NCBI RefSeq assembly: GCF_003383615.1
Contig: NZ_QNUL01000010.1
Location: 1 to 64,000, forward strand
Origin: Dyadobacter luteus
Lineage (GTDB): Bacteria; Bacteroidota; Bacteroidia; Cytophagales; Spirosomataceae
DNA: 64,000 nucleotides
Reading direction: 5' to 3'
The notes under the pieces were generated by a model. It was not told where the DNA came from, ran no database searches, and was given only the letters and a program-made list of their open reading frames with translations. Positions 1-7,589 of the stretch are shown here, in pieces. The position numbers were made by a program, and so were the translations under genes. How positions within the stretch are numbered: position 1 is the stretch's first letter; every line of letters starts with the position of its first letter.

Positions 1-21
1 TCATCAGTTGACAACGTAATT

Positions 22-249
22 TCACTTACCTGTTTTCCATATATTAAGAATACGTCCATTTAAATTGTAATTAGTATAATATCTTACCTTAATTGCTGTC
101 TTATCAACTGCATCAAGTGGTACATATTTTTCTGTAACGGTTTCGCCTGTAGTTCCTACTTCAATACAGGAATACTTTTTTGACATTGCGAATCTTCTTT
201 TGAAAAAATCCCTCCAACCTTCGTAATTATATCCATTTAAGCTTATCAT
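22..249 (-). CDS. Small hypothetical protein, 75 aa
   Basis: Complete ATG-to-TGA frame with no family I recognise. It has no signal peptide, no membrane segment and no cysteine pair; the composition is polar with many Tyr, Lys and Thr. A second Met at residue 22 could be the true start, giving about 54 residues. It lies beyond the terminator of the peptide-exporter operon, so it would be a separate transcript. It could be a real small gene of the peptide locus or a chance frame. Confidence 0.35.
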   Translation of the reverse strand: MISLNGYNYEGWRDFFKRRFAMSKKYSCIEVGTTGETVTEKYVPLDAVDKTAIKVRYYTNYNLNGRILNIWKTGK

Positions 250-350
250 TTATCTTATTGTTGTTAAAGCTATATCCAGTCGTCAAGGTTTTCCACAGTC
301 ATTGATTCTGTAATTTGTGAAAGTTTCGTTATACGAAGCATATTTCTTTA

Positions 351-382
351 ACAAAAAAACGCTCTGAATTCAAATCAGAGCG
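351..382 (-). terminator. Rho-independent terminator of the exporter operon
   Basis: An 8-bp perfect stem (360-367 with 375-382, 7-nt loop) is followed on the minus strand by a run of seven T. It starts just after the stop codon of the ABC exporter gene at 390. Confidence 0.8.
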
Positions 383-389
383 GATCATT

Positions 390-2651
390 TCAATTCACAC
401 TTTCAAGCGATGGAAACTGCTGCCTCCACATATCATAATATTTACCTTTTTTGGTCAGCAGCTTTTTGTGACTTCCTTCTTCGATCAGTTTACCCTGCTC
501 CAGCACCACAATTTTATCAGCATTCATGACAGTACTCAATCTGTGTGCAATGATGATAATCGTCTTATCTTTTTTTCTCATTGCCTGCACGGCCACTTGT
601 ATATACTGCTCAGATTTAGAATCTAATGAAGATGTTGCTTCATCCAGAATCAGAATTTCAGGATCTCTGTATAATGCCCGGGCAATAGCGAGGCGCTGTC
701 TTTGTCCGCCCGACAAACTCGTCCCATTCTCACCGATGTATGTATTAAAACCATTGGGCAGGTTCTCAATAAATCTCATAATATCCAGTTCCTGACAAAT
801 AGAAACCACCTTTTTCATATCCGGTTCAAATTCACCCACCGCAATGTTATTGATCACATTACCTGCAAACAGATGTACATCCTGAGGCACGGCACTCACC
901 ATTTGCCTCAGACTGTCGTTGGTAAGGTATTTAATATCAAATCCGCCTATCTGTATGTTGCCTGACTCAACGGTGTATATATTTTGAAGAAGTGAAAGTA
1001 ATGTCGTTTTCCCAGAACCACTCTCTCCTACAACGGCTGTTATTTTCCCCTTCGGTATTACCAGATTCAGATCTTCAAAGACTGTAACGCGCGTGCCATA
1101 GCGGAAATGTACATTCCTGAAATGAATATCCCCGATCATATCGCTCGTCATCACCGCCTTATTTTCCATGGATTCCCGCTCAATATCCATGATTTCAAAA
1201 AGCCTGTCTGCCGCAATCGACGCATCCTGAATGGTTTTATTCATTCCGATAAGACTTGCTACCGGGCCAGTGAAATAGCCAATGATTGCATAAAATGAAA
1301 GAAGCTCTCCCGGAGTAATAATGCTGTTAAGTACAAATAATGATCCCGCCCATAATAGAATAATAGTAAACGCGCTCGACACAAAACCACTGAAATCTCC
1401 GATCCACAGGGAGTTGGTATTGGATTCATATACCGATCGCAACATGCCAACGAAACGCGTTTCAGTACGCATATTTGTGAAATCTTCCAGCCCGAAACGT
1501 TTGATAGTACTCACCGAATTGATCGACTCAACCAATTGCGCCTCCAGCTCAGCAGAACTCTCCATTAGCTTCCGTTGCGTCGACTTATTGACTTTGTTGG
1601 AGAAATAATAGATGATGGCATACAGCGGCACGACCCCCATCATAATCACCGCCAGCTTCCAGTAATAGGTAAACATTAACCCGAACGAAAACACGAGGAT
1701 AAACATATTGACAGCAAAGCCAATCAACACATCATTGATAAACACCCTGATCTTCACTGCGTCATTGATCCGCGAGATAATTTCCCCGACGCGCATGTTA
1801 TCAAAAAACTGCTGAGGCAGCCTGAGCAGGTGTTTGTAATAACCAAGAATGAGCCGCGCGTCAATTTGCTGACCGGTTTTGATCGTCAGTAAGCTTTTTG
1901 CATGATTAATCACCACCCTGAATAACAGAATACCGATCATCACTACTCCCATCAGATTAAGCAGGTTCCGGTTGCCTTCCGGCAATACGTTATCTACAAT
2001 TTTTTGCAGAAAAATGGATGTTGAAAGTCCAAGCAATGTATAAATAACCGCCCCAAGCAGCACCTGCAACAAGATAGACTTATGTGGCTTCAATAAATAC
2101 CAAAAGCGTTTATTGACAGATACTGTCTCGTTCCCTGCCACAAAAGAATCTCCGGGTTGCACCAGAATCAATACGCCCGTCCATATACTTTTAAACTGCT
2201 CATAGGTAAGTGTGAGCATCTCACCACGTGCCGGATCCATCACATCTACATCCCTATCGCCTACTCGATATACCACCACGTAGTGATGTAGCACTTTATT
2301 GATGATGACGTGCGCAATCACCGGCGAAGGTACGTGCGGCAATTGTTCGAAATCGGCTTTTACACCTTTTGCATTGAACCCAAGCTTATTGGCGGCTTCC
2401 AGCAAGCCGAGCACATTTGTTCCCTTTTTATCGGTAGAAGCATACTGCCTGATTCTCGCGACAGGAATTGTCAGCTCATAATAGGCGGCAATAGAAGCGA
2501 GGCAGGTGGCGCCACAATCCGTAAGATCGTGCTGTTTGATAATGACATGTTTAAGACGCATTTTGGTATTCAAAAAAGGAAGAGCCTTCACAATCCATAG
2601 ATAGAGGGATCGTAAACGTGCCAGTATCGGGTTCGGCTTAGTTGGGTTCAT
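390..2651 (-). CDS. C39-peptidase ABC exporter for double-glycine peptides
   Basis: Bifunctional inner-membrane exporter (753 aa) that should cut double-glycine leaders and pump out the mature peptide. The C39 peptidase domain spans about residues 31-165, with the catalytic Cys46 in QHDLTDCGATCL, His123 in HHYVVV and Asp139 in MDPARG. A six-helix transmembrane domain follows (about 185-480), then the ATPase: Walker A GESGSGKT at 542-549, signature LSGGQ at 646-650, Walker B LILDE ending at 671 and the H-loop histidine at 703. The start lies 7 nt after the HlyD gene, so the two are cotranscribed. Three GG-leader peptide genes upstream are its obvious substrates. The 30 residues before the peptidase core are longer than in many homologues; a start at Met31 is possible but leaves a larger gap. 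Confidence 0.95.
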   Translation of the reverse strand: MNPTKPNPILARLRSLYLWIVKALPFLNTKMRLKHVIIKQHDLTDCGATCLASIAAYYELTIPVARIRQYASTDKKGTNVLGLLEAANKLGFNAKGVKADFEQLPHVPSPVIAHVIINKVLHHYVVVYRVGDRDVDVMDPARGEMLTLTYEQFKSIWTGVLILVQPGDSFVAGNETVSVNKRFWYLLKPHKSILLQVLLGAVIYTLLGLSTSIFLQKIVDNVLPEGNRNLLNLMGVVMIGILLFRVVINHAKSLLTIKTGQQIDARLILGYYKHLLRLPQQFFDNMRVGEIISRINDAVKIRVFINDVLIGFAVNMFILVFSFGLMFTYYWKLAVIMMGVVPLYAIIYYFSNKVNKSTQRKLMESSAELEAQLVESINSVSTIKRFGLEDFTNMRTETRFVGMLRSVYESNTNSLWIGDFSGFVSSAFTIILLWAGSLFVLNSIITPGELLSFYAIIGYFTGPVASLIGMNKTIQDASIAADRLFEIMDIERESMENKAVMTSDMIGDIHFRNVHFRYGTRVTVFEDLNLVIPKGKITAVVGESGSGKTTLLSLLQNIYTVESGNIQIGGFDIKYLTNDSLRQMVSAVPQDVHLFAGNVINNIAVGEFEPDMKKVVSICQELDIMRFIENLPNGFNTYIGENGTSLSGGQRQRLAIARALYRDPEILILDEATSSLDSKSEQYIQVAVQAMRKKDKTIIIIAHRLSTVMNADKIVVLEQGKLIEEGSHKKLLTKKGKYYDMWRQQFPSLESVN

Positions 2652-2658
2652 AGTGTGG

Positions 2659-3867
2659 TTAGTTCAGGGACGGAGTATCGTTTGTTGCAATGAGGTTAGG
2701 ATTCAGCCAGTCGTCGGCTTTGTCGTAAAGTAACTGGAAGAGTGTACGTTCGGTAACCAGAAAACGCGCCTGCAACGTCATCCCCTTTTTCAGTTTCCCC
2801 TCAAAACCGCTCGGCAACGTCAACGAATTTTTATCCAGTTTGCAACGAACCTTGAAAAACGGAGGTTCTTTACCGTTGGTATACACATCGTTAGAGATTG
2901 ATACCACCTTCCCCGTTACCAATCCCCACTGGTTATAATTGTAGGCATCGACCTGTAGCCTGGTTAGCGTGCCGGGGCGAATCAAGCCTATATCCTTTGG
3001 CAATACATACATCTCGGCAATCATGGATTCATCAGGCGAAATTTCGGCAAGAAATTCATTCGCAGATACAATGCTACCCGGCTGCAAGCCTTTAAGCTGC
3101 TGAACGGTGCCACTTATTGGCGCTTTCACCACGTAAAAGTCTTTCTCCCGCAGATATTGCTGATCCTGAGAATTCAACTCCCGCGTTTTCATCTGCAATT
3201 GTGTAAGCGCAGCTTCCCAACGGGCCTCCTCTTCTTCCATAATAGTTTTGATCCTGTTGGTAGCCGTGCTGTGCAGTAACACCGCTCTGTCGTATTCAGC
3301 TTCAGAAATCGCCTTTACATTGTAAAGCGTTTTGTTTCTGGCATAATCCTTCTCAACAGTAACCAATGTTGTTTTGGCGTCAGTAATCTTTTGCCAGAAA
3401 AGCGCAAAATCCTGCTTATACAACCCACTCGAAAGACCAGGCTTTTTACTCCAATTGTTAGTTCGGCTCAGGTGCAGGAGCTTGTTCAGATCTTGGATTT
3501 GATTTTCATAGTCATTCTTCTGTGCTTTAACCAACTGATTCTGTTCCCTGAGTATATCGGCTTCTATCTTTAAAAGCACCTGCCCTTTTTTAACCCGCTG
3601 GTTCTCCGAGACAAAAACCGAGTCTAGTCGTCCGCTGACAAGGGCTTTGATCTCATTACGATCGTCCTGAGATCTGATAATACCGGTACTGCGGACGCTG
3701 ACATCTACTGCAATGACGAACAGAGATATGAAAGCTATTATAACCAACAGCATCAGCAGTTGGTAGATGAGCTGAGATCTGGTGTGATGTTGATGAAAAT
3801 GATAATCTGAAGTAAACTCCAGAATTTCAGGTGGGAAAATTTTTCCGGACGTATCTTTTGTTTCCAT
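2659..3867 (-). CDS. HlyD-family periplasmic adaptor (membrane fusion protein)
   Basis: Adaptor of a type I-like secretion system (402 aa) that links the inner-membrane ABC exporter to an outer-membrane channel. A short cytoplasmic N-terminus is followed by one membrane helix at about residues 33-56, a lipoyl/barrel-sandwich half (about 68-102, with VSGRLDSVFVSENQRVKKGQ), a coiled-coil region of about 130 residues, then the second lipoyl half and a beta-barrel region. It directly precedes the C39 exporter. No TolC-like gene is in the window, so the outer-membrane partner must be encoded elsewhere. The 140 bp upstream carry an imperfect inverted repeat (3935-3942 with 3951-3959) that could be part of its own promoter region. 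Confidence 0.9.
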   Translation of the reverse strand: METKDTSGKIFPPEILEFTSDYHFHQHHTRSQLIYQLLMLLVIIAFISLFVIAVDVSVRSTGIIRSQDDRNEIKALVSGRLDSVFVSENQRVKKGQVLLKIEADILREQNQLVKAQKNDYENQIQDLNKLLHLSRTNNWSKKPGLSSGLYKQDFALFWQKITDAKTTLVTVEKDYARNKTLYNVKAISEAEYDRAVLLHSTATNRIKTIMEEEEARWEAALTQLQMKTRELNSQDQQYLREKDFYVVKAPISGTVQQLKGLQPGSIVSANEFLAEISPDESMIAEMYVLPKDIGLIRPGTLTRLQVDAYNYNQWGLVTGKVVSISNDVYTNGKEPPFFKVRCKLDKNSLTLPSGFEGKLKKGMTLQARFLVTERTLFQLLYDKADDWLNPNLIATNDTPSLN

Positions 3868-4009
3868 AAATTAGAAGAGTAGGCCTTAAATATGTATACG
3901 TCACATCCAATTAACGTACCAACGTATATACACAAACTAGGTAGAATCAAACCTTAGTTGAGTAATCCACAACTAATAAGAATAACAGAGCTTCTTGCAT
4001 ACAGGATAT

Positions 4010-4041
4010 AAAAAAGCGGGAATGACGCATGCCACTCCCGC
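4010..4041 (-). terminator. Terminator between peptide genes and the exporter genes
   Basis: An 11-bp stem with two G-T pairs (4016-4026 with 4031-4041, loop ATGC) is followed on the minus strand by six T. It lies 20 nt after the last peptide gene and 140 nt before hlyD, so peptide and exporter transcripts are at least partly separated. Confidence 0.8.
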
Positions 4042-4061
4042 GATTTTTATGTACCCCGAAA

Positions 4062-4280
4062 TTAGTTCGAGATAGAGTTAAAGATTCCACCCAAATCGAG
4101 GTTCAAACCGAAGCTTGATTTATCCCAGGATCCGTCTTCATCTTTGGATTCATTGCTAAAGTTAATACCTAGTCCGCCAAACAAGCCACCTGACGACTGT
4201 GAATCATTGTTTCCGAACAGACCTAAAAGACCACCATTGATCTCTTGCATTTCAGTGTGATTTAATTCCTGAAGTTTCAT
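4062..4280 (-). CDS. Double-glycine leader peptide, copy 1
   Basis: Precursor of 72 residues with a 17-residue leader MKLQELNHTEMQEINGG that matches the class II bacteriocin pattern (hydrophobics at fixed spacing, E, then IxGG). Cleavage after GG would release a 55-residue peptide that begins LLGLFGNNDS. The mature part is rich in Gly, Asn and Ser, has no Cys, and is acidic (about 7 Asp/Glu against 2 Lys). It contains two similar beta-like stretches, GLGINF and FGLNLDLGGIF. Copies 2 and 3 lie just upstream in the same orientation, and a C39 exporter lies downstream. No modification enzyme or immunity gene is recognisable. Role (bacteriocin, signal or matrix peptide) is unknown. Confidence 0.85.
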   Translation of the reverse strand: MKLQELNHTEMQEINGGLLGLFGNNDSQSSGGLFGGLGINFSNESKDEDGSWDKSSFGLNLDLGGIFNSISN

Positions 4281-4319
4281 AACATAAATGGTTTTATTGA
4301 AAAATTGCCTACTCTGTTT

Positions 4320-4339
4320 CAGGTTTTCGGCAACCCCTG
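4320..4339 (-). promoter_or_regulatory. Conserved 20-nt upstream box, copy 1
   Basis: On the minus strand this reads CAGGGGTTGCCGAAAACCTG. The same box occurs 40 nt before the start codon of all three peptide genes. Its ends (CAGG and CCTG) are complementary. Function is unknown: operator, leader RNA element or duplicated promoter sequence. Confidence 0.6.
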
Positions 4340-4446
4340 TATTTTCAGTGCCGAAGCGTGTGATAACATTGAAGTGAAATCAAAATGTCTGAGACTTTAG
4401 AAAAGTAGTATAGTGAAGCCTTTCTAAAATCTGAGTCGACAATTCA

Positions 4447-4665
4447 CTAGCTGTTTATTGAGTTGAAAATACCACCCAAGTCAAGATTTAAACCGAAGCT
4501 CGATTTATCCCATGAGCCATCTTCATCTCTGGATTCATTACTGAAGTTGATACCCAATCCTCCAACCAATCCACCGGATGACTGCGAATCGTTATTTCCA
4601 AAAAGGCCTAAAAGACCACCATTAATCTCTCTTGCTTCTTCGTGATTTAATTCCTGAAGTTTCAT
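4447..4665 (-). CDS. Double-glycine leader peptide, copy 2
   Basis: Precursor of 72 residues, nearly identical to copy 1: leader MKLQELNHEEAREINGG, then a 55-residue acidic, Gly/Asn/Ser-rich product. Differences from copy 1 are few (for example LVGG for LFGG and INS for ISN at the end). A Met three codons earlier is possible, but the other copies support the start at 4665. In this copy the upstream conserved stretch carries an in-frame TAG, so an extended N-terminus is excluded here. Confidence 0.85.
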   Translation of the reverse strand: MKLQELNHEEAREINGGLLGLFGNNDSQSSGGLVGGLGINFSNESRDEDGSWDKSSFGLNLDLGGIFNSINS

Positions 4666-4705
4666 AATTGACAAATAGTTAAATTAGACATCGCTTACTC
4701 TATTG

Positions 4706-4725
4706 CAGGTTTTCGGCTATCCCTG
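4706..4725 (-). promoter_or_regulatory. Conserved 20-nt upstream box, copy 2
   Basis: Reads CAGGGATAGCCGAAAACCTG on the minus strand, 41 nt before the start codon of peptide copy 2. It differs from copies 1 and 3 only around positions 6-8. Similarity to copy 1 continues for about 40 nt further upstream, which shows that the whole promoter-gene unit was duplicated. Confidence 0.6.
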
Positions 4726-4832
4726 ATTTTCTTTTGAGCAACTGCTCATAACGCTGAAGGGAAATCGGAATATCGTTATTTCAGAAGCCTTCTCTGCTCT
4801 CGCCGATCAGCCTGAAAAACTATTCATTCTCA

Positions 4833-5051
4833 TTAGCTATTTAAAGAATTGAAGATACCGCCCAAGTCAAGGTTGGTTCCGAAATTTGTAGATTCTGATG
4901 ATCCGTCATCATCTACAGATTGATTGCTGAAATTGATTCCTAATTTACCAATCAAACTTCCTGACGACTGAGAATCGTTGTTTCCAAAAAGGCCTAAAAG
5001 ACCACCATTGATTTCTTTTGCTTCCTCGTGATTTAATTCCTGAAGTTTCAT
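4833..5051 (-). CDS. Double-glycine leader peptide, copy 3
   Basis: Precursor of 72 residues with leader MKLQELNHEEAKEINGG. The first ten mature residues (LLGLFGNNDS) equal the other copies; the middle has diverged (SLIGKLGINFSNQS, then DDDGSSESTNFG) while the end LDLGGIFNSLNS is kept. The frame stays open upstream to 5183 and could encode a hydrophobic N-terminal extension, but the start at 5051 matches copies 1 and 2 in length and leader. It is first in transcription order of the three. Confidence 0.83.
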   Translation of the reverse strand: MKLQELNHEEAKEINGGLLGLFGNNDSQSSGSLIGKLGINFSNQSVDDDGSSESTNFGTNLDLGGIFNSLNS

Positions 5052-5090
5052 ACACACAAATGGTTTTGTTAAAAATTGCTTACTCTTTTT

Positions 5091-5110
5091 CAGGTTTTCG
5101 GCTACCCCTG
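5091..5110 (-). promoter_or_regulatory. Conserved 20-nt upstream box, copy 3
   Basis: Reads CAGGGGTAGCCGAAAACCTG on the minus strand, 40 nt before the start of peptide copy 3. Same position and core as the other two boxes. Confidence 0.6.
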
Positions 5111-5330
5111 TTGAACGTTGCGTTCGAAATAGTTTTTTAAACATCCATGCCATAAAAAACATAACACACTGATAAACAAACAACTAAAAAGAGTCAAACA
5201 AAACTTCAGGGAGTATGAAGTGCGATCTAAAAGAAACTTGCTGTCGTATCACATGCGCGGTTTCCTTATATAAACTATGAATTGCGTTTCAAAAAAATAA
5301 GTGGTACAATCAGCAATTGTAACTATTTTT

Positions 5331-5528
5331 TTACTCGTACAACCCTCCTGTTTTAAGCCAATTACGGGGTGTGTCCCATTTTTCTACAATTGGAGAAAAC
5401 CACTCACCATTAGTATATTTTTTAGACGATTTCATGCCCTCAGGTGTAGCGAGAGCATATAGGGAATATAATAAAACGTATAATGTTAATTTTCCGGAAT
5501 GGATCAGTGATGTACCTGATAAGTACAT
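5331..5528 (-). CDS. Hypothetical 65-aa protein, possibly a remnant
   Basis: An open frame with a hydrophobic N-terminal third and a polar, Trp-containing end (NGEWFSPIVEKWDTPRNWLK). I do not recognise it. It lies between the peptide cluster and the divergent XRE gene. The C-terminal half looks more protein-like than the rest, so it may be the tail of a decayed gene. The 150 bp between it and peptide copy 3 show no other gene. Confidence 0.3.
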   Translation of the reverse strand: MYLSGTSLIHSGKLTLYVLLYSLYALATPEGMKSSKKYTNGEWFSPIVEKWDTPRNWLKTGGLYE

Positions 5529-5633
5529 GTGAACATGAAAAATATTCGTACTTGTTGTAATTTAACTGATCTTAAGATGCCTGCTGACCGTATATGATTT
5601 CAATTAAATGACTCCGTCAAAACATTGTGTGTT

Positions 5634-5903
5634 ATGAACCAAACGATAGAAGAGAGAATCAGAACCGTAGCTGCAAACATCAGGAAGATCAGGGAGTACA
5701 GAGACTACACACAGGAGTATCTGGCAATGAAACTTGGTATTTCACAAAATGCCTACAGTAAAATAGAGCTAGCTTATACACGTATAACAGTGGAGCGCCT
5801 CATCCAAATCTCCCAAATTCTGGAAGTCGATTCGGTAGATCTGCTTCAAAGTACAAGTGATGAACTGATTCGTCTGCATGCCGGCCACTCTAAAACCTAC
5901 TAA
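5634..5903 (+). CDS. Small XRE-family helix-turn-helix regulator
   Basis: An 89-residue DNA-binding protein made of one HTH_3 domain: helices around YTQEYLAMKLGISQNAYSKIE, then a capping helix and a short tail. The ATG at 5634 is preferred over a TTG nine bases earlier. It diverges from the 65-aa frame and the peptide cluster, so regulation of the peptide locus is possible but only by position. It could equally be an orphan regulator. Confidence 0.8.
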   Translation: MNQTIEERIRTVAANIRKIREYRDYTQEYLAMKLGISQNAYSKIELAYTRITVERLIQISQILEVDSVDLLQSTSDELIRLHAGHSKTY

Positions 5904-6006
5904 CATTTCTTAATCCTGCTCTTATCGGTTGATGGATTGACCGAAAGTCTTTCCACCCTCCTCTTTCCTTACCGCCTTCCTTTCTCAACACATACGCATC
6001 TGCACA

Positions 6007-6042
6007 AAAAAGCGGAAACCAGTGTAACTGACTTCCGCTTTT
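6007..6042. terminator. Bidirectional terminator
   Basis: A stem GCGGAA/TTCCGC flanked by A and T runs, with an inner CAGT/ACTG stem. It sits between the convergent XRE gene and susD and can end both transcripts. Confidence 0.75.
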
Positions 6043-6063
6043 AAAATGATAACATTTCAAGTC

Positions 6064-7563
6064 TTATCGTTTATCCCACCATACTTTGGAAATATACGTG
6101 TCACCCTGGGGCAGCCTCGCTACCGCCAGCTTATAGTTATCCTCATTGAGCAATGCTTCTCTCGAAGAATATACTGTGCGGCGAGGAATAGTTCCATTCG
6201 TTGATCCTGCAAATGGTCCTGCTTTCAAGGTTGGATAACCCATCCTTCTCCATTCAATATAAGCTTCATAGGAGCGTCCGAAAAGCTGAATCCATTTTTG
6301 CGTACCAATTTTTTCAAGCTTCTGTTCCTTTGTCAATCCGGCAAAAGACAACTGAGAGGCGAAATTGGCAGGAATGGTTGTGACATTATAAGGTTCCTGA
6401 GCTAACGCGGCAGTTACTCCGTCCTGATAGAATTTCTCAGCCTGCTCTGCTGTTGCTCCCCATCCTTCCAGTGCTGCTTCGGCTTTATAAAAAGATACAT
6501 CCGAAAACGACATCACAATACATGGAATAGCGGGGCTGTACGCACGGTTAAAGAAAGTGGTTGTCGATGCCGTTGAATAGTCATCCTTAATGATTGTTTT
6601 AAGAATTTCGTCGGTAAGCGCAACTCCGATTCCTTTATAAGCAGGAGCTCCTGCCTTCACAGAATTCACACTAGGCTGTGCAATCCGGGGTAGTCGCGGA
6701 TCATTACTGGTAACAAGCTGGTTTACAAAAGCATCTGCCAAATATTTCAAGTCCGGGCTTCCGGCCAGAAAATGGTTTAGGATCGGATGCACATTCGCAT
6801 TAGTTGCATTGTTAAAAGTAGGAACAGTTGCATTGTCGGCATTACTTTCCAGTAGTGGTTGCGCCATAGCTTCCGTTACGGTTTTCTGGGCCAGTGCAGG
6901 ATCAGCATACCTGATTCTCATCCCCAACCGTAGTTTTAAAGAATTAGCATACTTCTTCCATTTTGCTACATCTCCTTTGTAATAGAAATCTGCAGTGCCG
7001 TAACTTACATCACCTACTGTTAATTGAGCGAGCGCCGTATTAATGTCAGCGATCAGCGATTTATAAACAGACTCCTGGGTATCGAAAGCAGGCTTATTAT
7101 TGACCTCCGCAGTTCCCAGCGCACTCTGAGAATAAGGGATATCACCAAATAAATCTGTCAAACGCTGCCATACAGCAATTTCCACCACCCTTGCAATAGC
7201 CAGTTTGGTTCTTCCGGAAGGTTCATTTTCCTGTCCTTTCAAAATTTCATTTCTGATCTGGCTTATGTTTTTGATTAAAGTATAATGAGCATCCCATGTA
7301 TTATTATCCGGTTGTTCAATATACCGCGAGCTTGAAATCAGCACACCTCCCGCCCATTGCTGTATCCACGAACCATATTGGTTATTCGGGTATTCCACAC
7401 CTTCTGCAAATGCTCCGTCGCGCTGTACACGGGAGAGCTGTAAGCCCGGATCAATGGTGGTAACGGAGTTGGGTGGTGTATTGAGTTTTTCAAAATCACC
7501 TGTACATGCCTGCAGTAAGCAAATACCACCCGCTGCTAAAATTGATTTAAATATATGTTTCAT
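6064..7563 (-). CDS. SusD/RagB-family outer-membrane lipoprotein
   Basis: Surface lipoprotein (499 aa) that works with SusC to capture a nutrient at the outer membrane. The start at 7563 gives a classic lipoprotein signal with lipobox LLQAC (Cys20); the frame is open five codons further up. The body matches the SusD-like_2 type: helical TPR-like region, NYGSWIQQWAGG near the N-terminus, and a C-terminal QKWIQLFGRSYEAYIEWRR helix typical of the family. It follows susC by 26 nt. The substrate cannot be deduced, since no glycosidase or peptidase gene is adjacent. Confidence 0.93.
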   Translation of the reverse strand: MKHIFKSILAAGGICLLQACTGDFEKLNTPPNSVTTIDPGLQLSRVQRDGAFAEGVEYPNNQYGSWIQQWAGGVLISSSRYIEQPDNNTWDAHYTLIKNISQIRNEILKGQENEPSGRTKLAIARVVEIAVWQRLTDLFGDIPYSQSALGTAEVNNKPAFDTQESVYKSLIADINTALAQLTVGDVSYGTADFYYKGDVAKWKKYANSLKLRLGMRIRYADPALAQKTVTEAMAQPLLESNADNATVPTFNNATNANVHPILNHFLAGSPDLKYLADAFVNQLVTSNDPRLPRIAQPSVNSVKAGAPAYKGIGVALTDEILKTIIKDDYSTASTTTFFNRAYSPAIPCIVMSFSDVSFYKAEAALEGWGATAEQAEKFYQDGVTAALAQEPYNVTTIPANFASQLSFAGLTKEQKLEKIGTQKWIQLFGRSYEAYIEWRRMGYPTLKAGPFAGSTNGTIPRRTVYSSREALLNEDNYKLAVARLPQGDTYISKVWWDKR

Positions 7564-7589
7564 CTCTAAAAAAGTCATGTTTAATACAA

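Noticed and set aside
3753-3950. A 65-codon frame overlapping the start of hlyD
   Set aside because: It overlaps the hlyD N-terminus in another frame and shows no family features.
5052-5183. N-terminal extension of peptide copy 3 to 116 residues
   Set aside because: Copies 1 and 2 start at the MKLQ leader and give the same 72-residue length; in copy 2 the upstream stretch has an in-frame stop.
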